Below, piece by piece: positions 1 through 12,399 of a stretch of 64,000 nucleotides of DNA. The number at the start of each line of letters is the position of its first letter. The stretch's first letter is position 1. The notes beneath the pieces were generated by a model that worked only from the letters and a program-made list of their open reading frames with translations, was not told the origin of the DNA and did no database searches. The position numbers and the translations under genes are program-made. Source of the DNA: Moringa oleifera (taxonomy: Eukaryota; Streptophyta; Magnoliopsida; Brassicales; Moringaceae); contig JAJFZO010000230.1 of the NCBI GenBank assembly GCA_021397835.1, positions 2,536,001 through 2,600,000 on the forward strand. Direction: 5' to 3'.

Positions 1-19
1 ATACCAACAAGTTTAATAC

Positions 20-718
20 CTGTAGTGCCCATACAAAACTAAATATATTGTATGATAATTCCCCACGTTGAGTATTTTGAGTGGTTAGAGCATTTTTGAA
101 ATACCTCAATGAGTTACAGTAAACCAAGGTACCCCAGGGAAAACTATTGAATGCTTCTAAGTTATCAACAATGTGAAAATGCCACTGGGGGATATGTTGT
201 CGCTCATCACTGCCTTTGATGAAGGCATTGAGTAAGTAAACCAACGCAAGCTTTACTGCATCATCGGAATCTTCATCAAATTCTCCTTCAAGTAGTTCTG
301 ACTTAACAGAACTAGTGGTAACCTTGTTCTTCCCATCAAAATACTTAGCATGGATGCCAAACTGATTTAGTGCAATCAAATTTATGTCTGGTAGCTCTCC
401 AAATCTCATCCCGATAATTAAACAAAATTCTTCCTTACCAAAACGTACTTCGTGCTTCCCAAGTCGAAACCACATTTCTTCATCATTAGGTTGCTCAATC
501 TGTCGAAGTAGTAAATTGTGGACGACTAAGCTAGAAAATATGAAATCCTCATTCACTTCCAAGAAGTGACCAAGGCAGGTGGTATTGAACTTCTGCCTTT
601 GAGAGTCATTCAAAACACGTTTTATATTTGATACAACATCAATATCACAATGCTTCAATACTCTGGCTGAAAGCTTCCAACTCTCTTTAGGAATCAAATA
701 TTTCTTAGTAACATCCAT
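20..718 (-). CDS. DUF1985 domain protein, first exon (partial gene, copy A)
   Basis: Reading the minus strand from an ATG at 718 gives 233 stop-free codons ending at CAG followed by a GT donor at 19-18. The rest of the gene lies beyond the left edge. The protein contains VVHNLLLRQIEQ, EEMWFRLGKHEV and FCLIIGMRFGELPD, and ends NIFSFVWALQ. These match, in order and spacing, the first exon of the gene at 60034, including the same splice position after WALQ. DUF1985 proteins of this kind usually continue into a Ulp1-like (C48) protease domain and are widespread in plants, often as cargo or genes of Mutator-like elements. Unlike the other copy, the frame here is intact across the stretch corresponding to the G-run frameshift. 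Function is unknown; mobile-element origin is inferred from the family and the repeated copies. Confidence 0.8.
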
Positions 719-1640
719 CAGTATAGGAAAAAAAATGGATGAATATATTAAGGATTTATAAAATGTTAATATGAAATTAAAAAAATTGATACAAAAACTT
801 AAGATGTTGATACGAATTTATGAAAGAAGAAACAATTTTCTAAAAGTTATTATGATTTTTAATAATACGTTAAGATTCATATGACTTAAACCCAAGTTAG
901 CAACATTTGTTTGTAAAATTTAAGATCAAGCATCACAAATAAAAGAGTAAAACGCAATTCACGCACATAATACACACCAATATATCCAATGTTCTTAAAA
1001 AAATTAATCAACTTCAAAGTATTGAAAGAAAAATGAAAATAATACACACTGATATACCCAGTCATTAAAGATTCATAAACTAGCAACTTAAATTATTTAA
1101 AACATGACAGAAGCATTTAATCAAGTTTACATATACAAAAATAAAAGTAAACATGTAAAAGAAAATGGAGAATCAGACGTCGTAAGAAGATTTGGTTCGT
1201 GGGTATCTAAAATGCAAAAACTTTAAACTTTATACTGAAATAATCGTTTTAAAACATACCTTTGTAGATTTTTAATACTTTCGATAGTTCTTCGATATTT
1301 CTGGGTGATCAATTTGTAAAACTAAACACAAAATCACTTAAATCTAGTGAGAGAGATTGCAAGAGACACGAAGAGATGAAGACACTGTTAGAGAATGAGG
1401 AGAAATGTTGGTTTGACTTTTGGTATTCTTTTTAGTGAGTAAGAATGTAATTGTTACTTTTCATTAAGGGTAATTTGGTCCGAAACTGTTCAAAAAGTGC
1501 TAAAAAAACACGAATTCAAAATATTAGTTATTTTTGTAAAATCTTATGTGCGAAGTGCTAAATATAAAAATTTTCCTTCAAAATAAGTGCGTGAATTCAT
1601 ACCAATATCACTTAAATTACGGGCATGACATTGAGTTTTG
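719..1640 (-). promoter_or_regulatory. Upstream flank of DUF1985 copy A
   Basis: No coding sequence is supported here. Read on the minus strand, the block at about 1450-1530 has a run around TTTTTTTAGCAC, then a segment ending AAATTACCCTTAATG. A comparable arrangement (TTTTTAGCAC followed by AAATTATCCTTTG) lies upstream of the second family copy near 59.29-59.33 kb. This suggests a shared promoter or a shared element end. A GTATGT donor-like site near 1258 (minus) may open a leader intron, but no convincing acceptor lies directly before the ATG. Confidence 0.4.
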
Positions 1641-3371
1641 CAGGCGACTTTAGGAGGAATTTGGGTATCTTGTTCAATTGGCCTATTTGGAAAAAAAAAT
1701 AGATTTGAAGGAGAGGCCATTGGCTGACATGGCTACAGTAGCACCCTAGATTAAGATTCACCTCAGGACCCTAGGCAAGGGGTGGGTGCCCTTTTGATTA
1801 AGGTTATAATTGTCATTACTAAGGGAAACTATTATCTTTTCTTTTGGGGAAAAAAAGACTTGCATCATATCAAATGATGATATTGTGGCAGTTAGCTTGG
1901 TGATAGTCAAGATCAACAATGAATTAGATCGGTTCATCCGTGAAGTTATGAGTGGATAAGTTTTTCAAATTATGGGTCAGGTTGAATTTATTTACTTGAA
2001 AAATAAAAGATTAATAATTTATCTATGGATTTTATTATGAAGTTTTATTTACGGATTATTCTATCGAATATTAAATAAATCCATTTAACAAGTTTTAAAT
2101 AAATTTTATACAAATCAGCCTAAGAAATTTTATGGATCAATTTAATAAATAATTTATTATTTTTAAAGTAAATAACATAAATAAATAATAGATCTTAGCA
2201 TAAAAATTAATAAAAACTATATAAAAAATATTGAAGTAAAATTTTCAAAATCTTAATATATTAAATATATAACAAAATTAATATATTTTTTATGTGTAAT
2301 ATTAAAATAAATAAAATAAAAAATAACATGTATTGCTATCTAATTATAAAATGAATTTTAATATGTAAAATAAATAATGTTAACAAATATTTAAAATTAT
2401 ATATATTTTTAATATAAATAAATAAATCAAATGAAAGTGGATTCAGTTTTGTAAGGTTGGCTATCTTACATGGAACATATAAAATTAAAAAAGTGTAAGA
2501 TACAATTATTTTATTTTTCATTATGATAGCACAGTAAAATTTGATAACCTTTTAAAAAATCTAATTATATATGTGTTATACACGTAATTTTATGTACATG
2601 ATGTACATATTGTAGTAATTACACATATATATATATTAAAAAGTAATAAAAATATTAAGAAATTATATTATTAATTTTTTGGTAGACAAATTATTTATAT
2701 TTTACTATATAAAATTTAATTTAAATTTTAAAACAACATGGTCTTGACCAGTTAGTCTATTGCTCGTTTTTTAAAGGGCAGCTGTAAACTTGCCGTGGGA
2801 AAAAATGTTTGACATGAGGTCCTTTTAAAGGGTCGATTTATTATTTTAAAAAATTAGAACTTGAAAGTCGAAACTTTAAAAAAAAAATTACAGAGAAAAT
2901 TAATGTTAAGGGATTTATCAAAATGAATGGAGAAAGTTCAAGTAATTAGTAAGTTAAATGAAGTTAATTAATGCTAAAATGAGTCTCTCTTCTCATTTGA
3001 GTTAAGGTTAAATTTTTATTAAAATATTAATAAATATTTTAATAAATTTATTATATTTATATAAAAATAAAAATAAAAAATTTAATTATTAATTTTATTA
3101 AAAAATTTGCAAGATACATTGAGTAAGAGTGAAAGCCAAGCATTTTATAAAATGGAAAAAGTTTGGTATACATACAAACTCATAGCTGAACAGGAGAAAG
3201 GGCATGAGAATCCTAATTAACCCCCAAGTTCATGACTCCAATATTAAAAAAAAAAAATACAAAAAGAAAATGAGCAGGAAAGCCAAATGAGGAAGTTGGT
3301 CCTGTTTTGTGTATGTGTATATATATGTATATGCATATATAATAATTAAGTTGAAAGCAGTGGAATTAACT
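1641..3371. other. AT-rich spacer
   Basis: No gene is recognisable. The sequence is strongly AT-rich from about 2000, with TA-rich runs near 2615-2640 and 3310-3345. The short open frames lack any family resemblance. The right end is the 3' side of the P450 gene. Confidence 0.5.
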
Positions 3372-5077
3372 TCATAGGACAAGGGTTGGGTGAGGAAGCA
3401 AGGTGATAGGGAGACCATTCCGGGGAATGGGTGAGTGTACGTATGAGATCTTCTCGTTGGGAATCACTTTCTTCCACCTCAGCTTGGTAACCACATTATG
3501 GATGAAAATGAGAATTTCGAGTCGAGCATACTCTTTGCCTGGGCACATTCGAGGTCCTCCTCCAAATGGCACGAACGTGAAGGGCGCTGGCCCATTCCCC
3601 TCAAATCTCGACGGATCAAACTTCTCCGGGTCCTTGAAGTACTTGGGGTTCTTGTTTGTTGTGTGAATAGACCAGAACATCTGCAACAAGCAGCTCCATA
3701 TTAATTACCTCGATCATTATAATGTCCATCTACATAGATACATGTGTATAATTTGCAAGATATATACCTTGAAACCCTTTGGAATTTTATAACCTGCATA
3801 TGTGAAGTCAGTCACGGCTTCTCTAAAAGCTCCCATCGCAGGTGGTGCTAGCCTCATCACTTCGCATGCCACACACCATGTGTATTTCATCTTTTGAATG
3901 TCTTCCCATCTCAACCACTGATCTCCGCCACTTTTCAACTTTAGGATCTCCATTTGTTCTACATTATTTCAAATGTAATCACCTTCTCTCTATCACAATA
4001 TACATTATCATGGCCGAAAATCTTTACACCCATAAAAAAATAATTTTTTAAATGGAATTACCTAAATCTTGCTACCAAAATAGTACTATGTATGGAGGAA
4101 GAGATGATAAAAGTGTTACCTTCCAAGACCTTGTTGTAGACATCAGGATAGTCAGCAAGATAGCTAATGATGAATGTTATTGCAGTGCTTGTGGTGTCGT
4201 GACTGGCAATGAAGAGGCCTATGATCTTGTTCCCAATCTCTATCTCGGTCATATTGTCCACTAGCATGGTAGACAGTAAGTCCTGGAACTTTGAGCTTTT
4301 GTTCTCTAACAGCTCCAGTTTTCTCTTTCTGATGATGCCTACAAGCTCTTCACGAATCAACTTGCCTGCTTTCATAGCTTTACTGAAAGCTGTACCCGGC
4401 AGATTAATAGGCACTGAAATGAGCCCTTGGGTTGCTAGAGCAAAAGGTTGAGCAAATTTGGCCACATGATCCTGATCTTCAATCCCCACGAACAATCGAC
4501 AAGCGACTGCAAATGTGTAAATCTTTGTAAGGTGGAAAACTTTCACTTGGGTATATGGAAACCATTCCTTCTCCAACTGCTCTTTCGCCATTGAGTCCAT
4601 GATGGGGATGTATTGTTGAAGCAATTCCGGTTTCAGGAAAGCTGGCAGATAGTTTCGCAGCCCATTCGACTCTTCTCTGGAGGAGTTGTTAAGAGATGAG
4701 GGATCCATCAATGTCCTCTTCATGGAATTCGGCCACCAGGAGGTGACGTACCTGTTTTGTCCTGAAAATAGAAACTTGTTGCCAGAGGAACCACAGAACA
4801 CCGCGATCTCCTCGCCAAGTAAGCATGTGCGGAACACATCGGGAGAGTATTTGGCCATTCGGTCATTGATGAACTTCTCTGGAACCGCAGCTCTTGATGC
4901 CAACAAAAAAGGCAAGGTTTCACCTATGAATGGTAGTCCTCTACTGCCTCGGGGTAGTCTGGCGTCGCTGGATTTCCAGTAAACCAAGTAGACGAAACCC
5001 AGAGACACGTAGAGGACAAGAAAGTGAATTAAGTAAGGGATGAATGCCATGAAAGACTCCATCTCCATCTCTACCAA
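3372..5077 (-). CDS. Cytochrome P450, CYP716-type (beta-amyrin 28-oxidase-like)
   Basis: Three exons (5077-4120, 3958-3768, 3680-3372) join in phase through GT-AG introns into about 485 residues, the usual length for this family. The N-terminus has an ER membrane anchor (about residues 8-32) and a proline hinge ([17 protein letters not shown]). The I-helix motif is FIASHDTT. The K-helix ExxR is EVMR (352-355), followed by [11 protein letters not shown], then [10 protein letters not shown], and the heme loop [20 protein letters not shown] with the ligand Cys at about 429. CYP716 enzymes oxidise triterpene scaffolds such as beta- or alpha-amyrin, often at C-28, at the ER with electrons from P450 reductase. 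The family call rests on motif and overall resemblance; substrate and position are inference. The gene is intact and solitary: no oxidosqualene cyclase or other P450 lies within the window. Confidence 0.9.
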
Positions 5078-5154
5078 GCAGCTGTTTGATACTAACTATA
5101 CAGCAACAACCGCAACTAAAGAGCTGGGCGTTGTTCAGCAGAGCAAATGGGTGG

Positions 5155-5170
5155 GACTTATAAATAGAGA
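5155..5170 (-). promoter_or_regulatory. Candidate TATA element of the P450 gene
   Basis: The plus strand reads CTTATAAATAG, so the minus strand reads CTATTTATAAG, about 80 nt upstream of the P450 start codon. This spacing would fit a TATA box with a short leader. The perfect TATAAATA form is on the opposite strand, so orientation is uncertain. Confidence 0.35.
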
Positions 5171-5383
5171 AGCCATCCAGGGAATAAACGTGATTCAGTT
5201 TTTTTATTTCCTTTTTGTTTTAATAAATTTGTTTTCCAGGTTAGTTGGGAAATACGCGAGGGATGACTGGTTGTTTATGCTGATGACTTAATCCAAGCTA
5301 TGCGGAACCCTAAATTAAGAGAAGAAACAGACGGAACAGGGATTATGTTAATTAAATAAAACATTAATAAAGCAAAAAATAGA

Positions 5384-5414
5384 ATATAAATATATATATA
5401 TATATGTATATATA
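5384..5414. repeat. TA-rich microsatellite
   Basis: An almost pure run of alternating T and A, interrupted once by a G. Confidence 0.8.
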
Positions 5415-5639
5415 GAAACTTTTTCAAAATCAGCAATATCTTTGCATGAAAACCTTTGGTTATGGACTAATTCGATGTAATTTTTTGTCAAAGCCCAGCG
5501 AAAAGAATCTCTCAATTTAATGGAAAGGAGGAGGACTGATGGCCCATAATATACGAACACCACCAGAGGGAAACGTCACTCATGTAACTAATTTTTAAAC
5601 AGCAAACATTGTATTGCAAGTCATTAGCAATTGTATTAA

Positions 5640-7770
5640 AAAAAAAATTCAGGTTTAATAGTGGAAATTTTTTTGTTGTTAAAATTAAAAAATTTATCGT
5701 TAAATAATTTAATTAACGATGGATTAGTAACAAAAAAAATTTGTAATTAAAATGTTGATCATAAAAATATCTAATGACAGATTAAGTCGGTTCAATTAGC
5801 AACTCATTAGAAAATTTTAGTGACCAACTAATCTTTAGCTAAAGTGGAAGCTAGCGACAAACCACGTTTGCCGCTAGCTTATAAATTTTAGTTACACTCA
5901 TATACTGTTAGCTAACATGCAAGATTGAGCAATAGGTTAACCTATAAAATTTAGTGGCAAAAGACAGTTTATTGCTTAAAATTGAGCAACATATTTAATT
6001 TGTCACTAGCCAATAAAATTTACCAGTGGATTGCATAAATTCTTCACTAAATTAATATTTAAAAAATAGAATTAATTTTCACACTAAACAATAAACTAAA
6101 ATAAACTAAAATTTTCATATAATCTATAAAAAGTTATTAAGTACACAATATTATTTTGTTTTGATGAAGTACAATAAAACACAGTTGAATATTAATCTAA
6201 AGATCATGAGAACCATGAGGAGGTGTTGGAGGTTCTCAAGAACAAAGCCTTTTGTCATGTGGATGCACTCATTCATCTTAACTTCTCTTTATAAACGCTT
6301 CGACAGCTTCATCTCGAATCGTACGTAATCTTGCTTCATCAACCTACGCTATCCCTCCAAATGCTCCTCCAAAGTCTTATGCTCCATCTCTAAGTGCTCT
6401 TCCATAACCTTCATTTGAGAGTGCATATCTTGCATTGCTAAGTCGTCGACAGAGTGTCCACTACTAAAGTTGTCGCTCGAATACAATGATTGAGCTTATC
6501 GCTCAAGCCCACACACTCAATGCTTCTTCCCTCCATCTATTGCGTCATAGTAGATCTTACTTTGCCTTAAAAGTACCCAAAAATCCATTCTTTTTTTTTT
6601 TTTTGGGCAATCTCACAATAAAGAATTTGCTAACTGATTCATTAGCTAAACCGAATAGTGAAATAAGAAATTATATAATTATGGTTATTTATTAAATACT
6701 AAGAAAATAAACTTATATTTATTTATTTGGCATGCCCATTAACAAACTCAAGATTAGCCTTCTCGGTGTAAGTCCATTTAAAAAGCTCTATAAAAGTTAG
6801 ATCACATCCAACTCCTACAAGTGGTAAAAAAAATAAAATCAAGACTACGAGTGGCAAAAAAAAAAGAAAATTAAGATTAATAAGCAATATAATATCGTTT
6901 TTATTTAAATTTATGTAAATAATTTAAATATTATACATACGAAGTGTCAAAAATAGTCTTGCGGCAAATATAAACTAGCATTGCGTCAGGAGAGACCACA
7001 CCTAGGTACATCTTTCTCGCTTCCTTGATTGTGGTGCATGGTTTTGTACTTTTCTCTATACTCTTTCATTCTCGTCACCACTGCTTCCATGTGTTATTAG
7101 AGACAAATTAAAGCTTACTTCTTACCTTGTGGTAACATGTATACATCAAATCCATATATTAGTCCACAGCTTTAGTCTCCCATGTGGACTTCACCACGCT
7201 AGTCATTGCTTCATCCCATGTGAAATGTTAACAGAAGAATACATGATTATATAATAAAATATAATATATTATTTTTTGATAAATAATTATACATACCTTG
7301 AATTCTTCAAAGTAAAAAATCTTTGGTTTCTACAAAAATTGTCTTTCACATGTACCTAGAAGCGCCAACCCTCTTTAGAAAGATCTTATAAATCATCACG
7401 AAAAATTTATGCGAAGGTTTGATCCTATCAAATAAGACAATAAACAAGTCATTAAAAACATTAAGAAAACTTATAAAGATAATGATACAAGTAATTAAAA
7501 AAATTATGAATACTTTCATTTTATTGGCAACATAAGTTTTCTATTTACTTATGCTCTACAAACTCCCTGAAGTAGATATCTTACTAGTAGTAAAGCTCGA
7601 AGAGCCTAAAGTAAAGATCTGAACCAATATAATAATAAAGATACTCCATGTAGAGATGGTGTAATTGTGTCATCATCTTCATTTTGAGAATGTGAAAATG
7701 GAGATGCTGATCGTGAACCTCTCTTTTCGAAGTACTCACCTCTCCCTTTAAAGTCACCTCGTCTCCCTTA
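5640..7770 (-). mobile_element. Possible CACTA-like DNA transposon debris
   Basis: About 5640-6030 holds many short variants of TTAGTGGCAA, CTAGCGACAA and TTAGCTAA in both orientations, resembling subterminal repeats of CACTA elements. Beyond it, the minus strand at about 6190-6480 reads as a broken coiled-coil-like protein (MKVMEEHLEMEHKTLEEHLE). At about 6960-7400 there is a further broken frame (RMKEYREKYKTMHHNQGSEK) of the type found in plant transposon proteins. No terminal CACTA motifs or full domain were found, so the class is inferred and weak. Confidence 0.35.
5848..5880. repeat. 15-bp inverted repeat with 3-nt loop
   Basis: The arms AAGCTAGCGACAAAC and GTTTGCCGCTAGCTT pair over 15 positions with one mismatch around the loop CAC. 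It lies among shorter variants of the same words, as expected of transposon subterminal repeats. Confidence 0.75.
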
Positions 7771-7902
7771 ACCTCTTATCAATTATGTTAATAATGTAAA
7801 TACCCTCAAGTTAGTATGACAAATAAATTTCTATAAAATAATTCGTAGAATCTCCATTAAAAATTGAACTAAAACCTTTTAAATGCATGATAAAAATATA
7901 AC

Positions 7903-8002
7903 AAAATAAATACCTAGATTGACACACAGTTTCAAACAAAATTACTGCCAATAAAATAAATACCTAGATTGACACACAGTTTCAAACAAAATTACTGCCA
8001 AT
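7903..8002. repeat. Perfect 50-bp tandem duplication
   Basis: The segment beginning AAAATAAATACCTAGATTGA is repeated head to tail without change, with TACCTAGATT at 7911 and again at 7961. No gene is associated with it. Perfect identity suggests a recent event. Confidence 0.9.
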
Positions 8003-9590
8003 AATAGAACAAATAGTTCAATCATACTGTAGACAAATGGAAATGCAAAAAAAAAAAGTAAATAAGGAAAGAAAAAAACAAAGGAGGTGTAGAGCACCTG
8101 CCTCTCAACTCTATTGGGCCGCTTGGCAAATCCCCATCATTTCCTATCTATCAAGAAATTTACCAGGCATATGGGATGTCAATCCTTTAAAATGAGGGTG
8201 GCCACTGCCCATTTAAGTAATGGTTAATGATTATCATCCCTTTCCTTTGAAAAAAAATATAAAATAAAGATGGGAGAATGAGAAGAAAAACACACTAAAG
8301 GGAGAAGGAAAACAGAAGGAGAAGTAGAAGCCAAAAGAAATTTTAAAAAAAGAAAAAATTAAAGAAAATTTTAATGAAGAAGAAGATTCAGAGAGCGAAG
8401 TCATCGATTTAGCTAATTCATCCTTAGATTTGTAAATTAGTTAGGATTTAATAGAAAAAAATCAAAAGAATTAAAAAAGGTGAAGGAATGACAAAAGAGG
8501 CAGCCATGGTAGGAAGAAAAGGAACGAAAAAGAGAAAGAGAGTTATTGCAGGGAAAAAGTGAAAGTAAAAAAGGAAAAGAAAAGAAAAGAAATAAAAGGA
8601 AAGAAAAAAGAAAGGAAAAGGGAAAAAATGATAATTGATAAAAAATAATATCAAAAAAAAATGAGGGAAGGTATGTATCTTAAATTGTATAATGTTGATT
8701 TTGATTTGATTTTAATTATTTTATTTGTTTGTCTGTCTTTTATTTATTATATTTTATCAATAAGTTTGTGTATTATTATTAAAATTAACATATTAAAACC
8801 TTAATGATAAAATATAAAAATTTATCATGATAGTGATTTTTTTTGAATTACTGTGATAAGGGGGAATTAATTTAAATTGTTCATAATGACAGAAATTTAA
8901 ATTAACAGTAATCTTTTTTTTGTATATATTATGAATGCAAATGTAGTATTTATAAAAATAAGTAAATCGAGAAGTATTTGAATGGCAAAGTTTCTCATGA
9001 TATACACATATCTTGTTAGCTCCCAATAATAATATTAAGATTTAGAAATTTTTTTTTATGAATAGAAAATAAATAATAAAAATTAGTTTTAATGATGGAT
9101 TCAAATAGGAAAAAATAATAATAATGACTATTTTATCCCGTATTCTTGAGAAGATTTTCTTTTTTTTTATGATATTTTTGTGCTATAATGATGGTATAAT
9201 TTCATAAAAATTTTAATAATGATAAATTATTGATAATATAGTAAATTGGAAAGGATTAACACTAATGAAGGCTTTCCTTTATTTTATAGAAAATATTTTT
9301 AGGCTATATATAAATGATATTTCAAAACAGATGATTTAGATTAGTAGCCATCCTTAGAACGAGGGCAATGAGGTGTTACTATCTTTCCTACTCTTAACTA
9401 ACTCCCAGACTTAACTTTGATTTCACATACCAAGTCTACCATTTAGTAATCCAAATACAAATTTAGAAATGTTTAAATTAGATAGATAGCATTTAAGTGA
9501 TCAATCACAATTCGATATTTTTATATTGATTAAAAATAAGACTAAAGAAAACAAGAAAATTAACCACTCCACATCGCGCTCATGTTATGA
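8003..9590. other. Spacer with purine-rich tract
   Basis: From about 8250 to 8670 the plus strand is dominated by A and G, nearly purely so at 8530-8635 (GGAAAAGAAAAGAAAAGAAA and similar). The reverse-strand frame through it is a compositional artefact rich in Phe. The remainder is AT-rich with no recognised content. Confidence 0.55.
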
Positions 9591-10066
9591 CAGCTTGGTG
9601 ACTCCACTAGAGATACTAGATAACCCAATCTTGGGTGTTTAGTGAGTCAAGCAACTTAACTTTATCACACATTACACTTTATTTATTTGGCCTTATTTTT
9701 CTTTATTTGTCTATTTTGAATAAATCTATATTTATTACAATTGTGAAGGCCTAGATTTGAAATTATTGAAATATTTTGTATTTTTTTCTTCACACACACG
9801 TGCATTAGACCACTCACATACGTTCTTCATTAATTCAAATATGGATTATGATAAGAAAAATCTGAGGGCCTTTATCCTTTAAGAATTCTTGAAATAACCG
9901 GATACTAAACAAAGGTATGCTTAGGGCTTGGAGTTTAGGATATTAAAAAAGTTGTGCTTGGGCTTTTTTCATTCAACACCAACCAAGAACATGTCACTAA
10001 TTCATTTGTTTTTTTGCATTTACATCCATATAGACATTGTCATTATTGTGTAATTGTATTTATTAA

Positions 10067-11400
10067 ATGTCTTTTGTCGAAGGAAATAAAAATTTCAATA
10101 TGGCCTCCCGTATGTCAACTTTAACCTCATTGTCTGATGAAGAATCACAAGTCAATGTGCTTCAATGGTTAGAATCCACACAATATTTCCAAGGAGACTG
10201 TTTACCTGAGAATACCTTGGTGCAACTCCCAACGATTAGTAAAATTAACTTCTGTCAAGATGAGTTCAATACTTTAAAGCAAACTTGGGAAGGATTTTCT
10301 TTAAAGTATTAATCAAAATGTGCTCGCATATATGGGCATGTAGCTTATCTAACGTGCATCCCTTTTAATGTTTGGATGCTTAGAGCATTAATCCTTTTTT
10401 ACAGATGTTTCACCTTCAGTTCAACTATTATGACACTAACTGTTGAGGAGTATTAGGTGCTTTTGAATATAACTTTGCCAAAATAAAAAATAAAATTTAC
10501 TAGTATGATACAAGATTATAGCAAAGAAATTATTTTCTAGATTCTTAAAAAACACGCATGTTGTCGACATATATAAGGTTATGAAAACTAAAAGAGATAA
10601 TAAATGTATACCCATTAAGCATCTTATTAGCCTCATGAAAGCACAAAAGGACATCAAGAAAGGAATGACTCTTTTTGCTTTAGTTATCTATGGTGCTGTG
10701 TTGCTCCCTAAAGTTTAACGTTATGTTGATGACAAATTTGTGAAGTAATTCTTTCAGATATAGTACAATGTTAATCCCGTCCCAACAATTCTGGCTAAAC
10801 CATTCCAATCCCTTAATCATTGCAGATGCAAAGGAAACGAAAAGTTGATTAGATGCACATGACTCTTAAACATATCACTTCTTAGTCATTTACAATGTCC
10901 ACCTAAGTTCAAGTGCCTAAAAGTGCAATTTTCAAGCCATTTTTATAAGAGAAGAGTTCCTATAGTAAAGTTTGGAATGGCAGAATGAAACACATGTTTC
11001 TGTTGTAAAGAAGTTTGGATTAATTTCTTCTTTCAACTAGAAGATAGCAATATAGTTTGGAGAACTCCTTGGATGCCAAGAGAATCAATCCTGTACAGAT
11101 GTAGGAAATTTCTATGTGTTCTATTATTAGGATCATGGGGCAGCATTAGCTATGTTTCATTAATGGTAAATCATTAAATTAGATCGAAACAGTTCACTTT
11201 AATAATACATGCACTCCAGGACTTTAAATTCTTCTATAATGATGAAGCAGCATGTACCAAAATATGCCAAGCAACTAAAGTATGAAAGAATACATAAAGA
11301 GTATAGAGCAAAAAGTATTTTAGTATTATTACTCCAAGATAGATTCATGGCATGCAAGAAGAGGCAAAATTGTGTCATTTCCAGAAAAGTATAATTCTTC
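10067..11400 (+). pseudogene. DUF7745-like protein remnant
   Basis: The reading starts at an ATG at 10067 (VNVLQWLESTQYFQGDCLPE). It then shifts frame repeatedly but keeps family landmarks in order: YRCFTF and MTLTVEEY near 10400-10460, CIPIKHLISLMKAQKDIKKG then FALVIYGAVLLPKV near 10604-10715, a VPTILA-like segment near 10775, and VWRTPWMPRESILYRC near 11055-11105. A lysine- and glutamate-rich broken coiled coil continues to about 12000. Function of the domain is unknown. It cannot be expressed as one protein here. Confidence 0.6.
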
Positions 11401-12399
11401 ATTGTCAATGGAGCTTAATAAGATGGAACATAATTAGAATCAACCTCGAGAAGTGCCCTAGGAAATAGGAAAAAAAAAGAATAGGTGGATCAATCGAGCA
11501 ACCAAGTAAAAGAGTTGGTTAAATCACAATAGATTCTCAAAAGAGAAAATTTAGATCTCTATGATTAGGTAAGAAAAATGGACTTAGAAATTGAAGAGTT
11601 GAAAAAAGAAAATAGCACATTAAAAATGAAGACAAATGCTTAAAACATGATGGTCATGGAGATATAAAAGGAAAACAATATATGAGCAAGAAATCTTAAT
11701 CAACAAGCGGACTTACATGAAGATGTCATGGGAAGATTAAAAGCTGAAAGTATCTTGTTAAGACAAGATTATGATGAGCTATGAAGAAACTTCAACAAAA
11801 CATGTCCACGATCAGAATATACTGTTAGATATTTAAGGATAGTAGATAAGATGACAAGACAATTGGTAATACAAGTTGCATTTCTTAAATGCAATCTAGC
11901 AATTTGACCTCATGGTAAAGAGTTGACTTAATTCTTCAAAGAAGTCCATCAAGACCTTGCTTATTATGAAAGGTTCATTTGAACAAAATAATAGATAGAA
12001 GACTATGTAATTTCTTAATTTTCCTTTTAAAACCACGGTTTTATTTGATTATGTGAGGGAATATGTAACTTCATTTTTAAAAGTAAAACGGTTGGATTTT
12101 ATTAACAATGAATAAAAAATCTTATTAATCTTTATTTTTAAACAGAAATGAACATTTAGGCATGCATTCACTATGTATCCACTCCAATGTCTTCTTATCC
12201 TGTAGTTCACTTATAATTATTATTTTTCTTTCTTTTGCTTTATTTTATTTTATTTTGATTATTTTTTATCCTCTTTCAACTAGCTTCATCATATTATTTC
12301 AAGATACTACTTTCAAAATAGCTAGCTCAACTCAACAAAAAAAAAACATTACATGGCCCTCGATAAGAACATGTATGTTGCTTAGGATTATGGATAAAT

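Larger units (their letters stand above)
5078..5640. other. P450 promoter region and spacer
   Basis: This is the 5' side of the P450. It contains a TA-rich microsatellite at about 5384-5414 and no supported coding sequence. Confidence 0.5.

Noticed and set aside
384..569. Short plus-strand open frame over the left-edge gene
   Set aside because: It is the complement of the conserved DUF1985 exon on the minus strand. The equivalent antisense frame also appears opposite copy B.
4686..4982. Plus-strand open frame across the P450
   Set aside because: The minus strand is clearly a P450 with all motifs, and this frame has no resemblance to a protein family.
8448..8654. Minus-strand frame rich in Phe and Ser
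   Set aside because: It is produced by the purine-rich strand; composition alone explains it.
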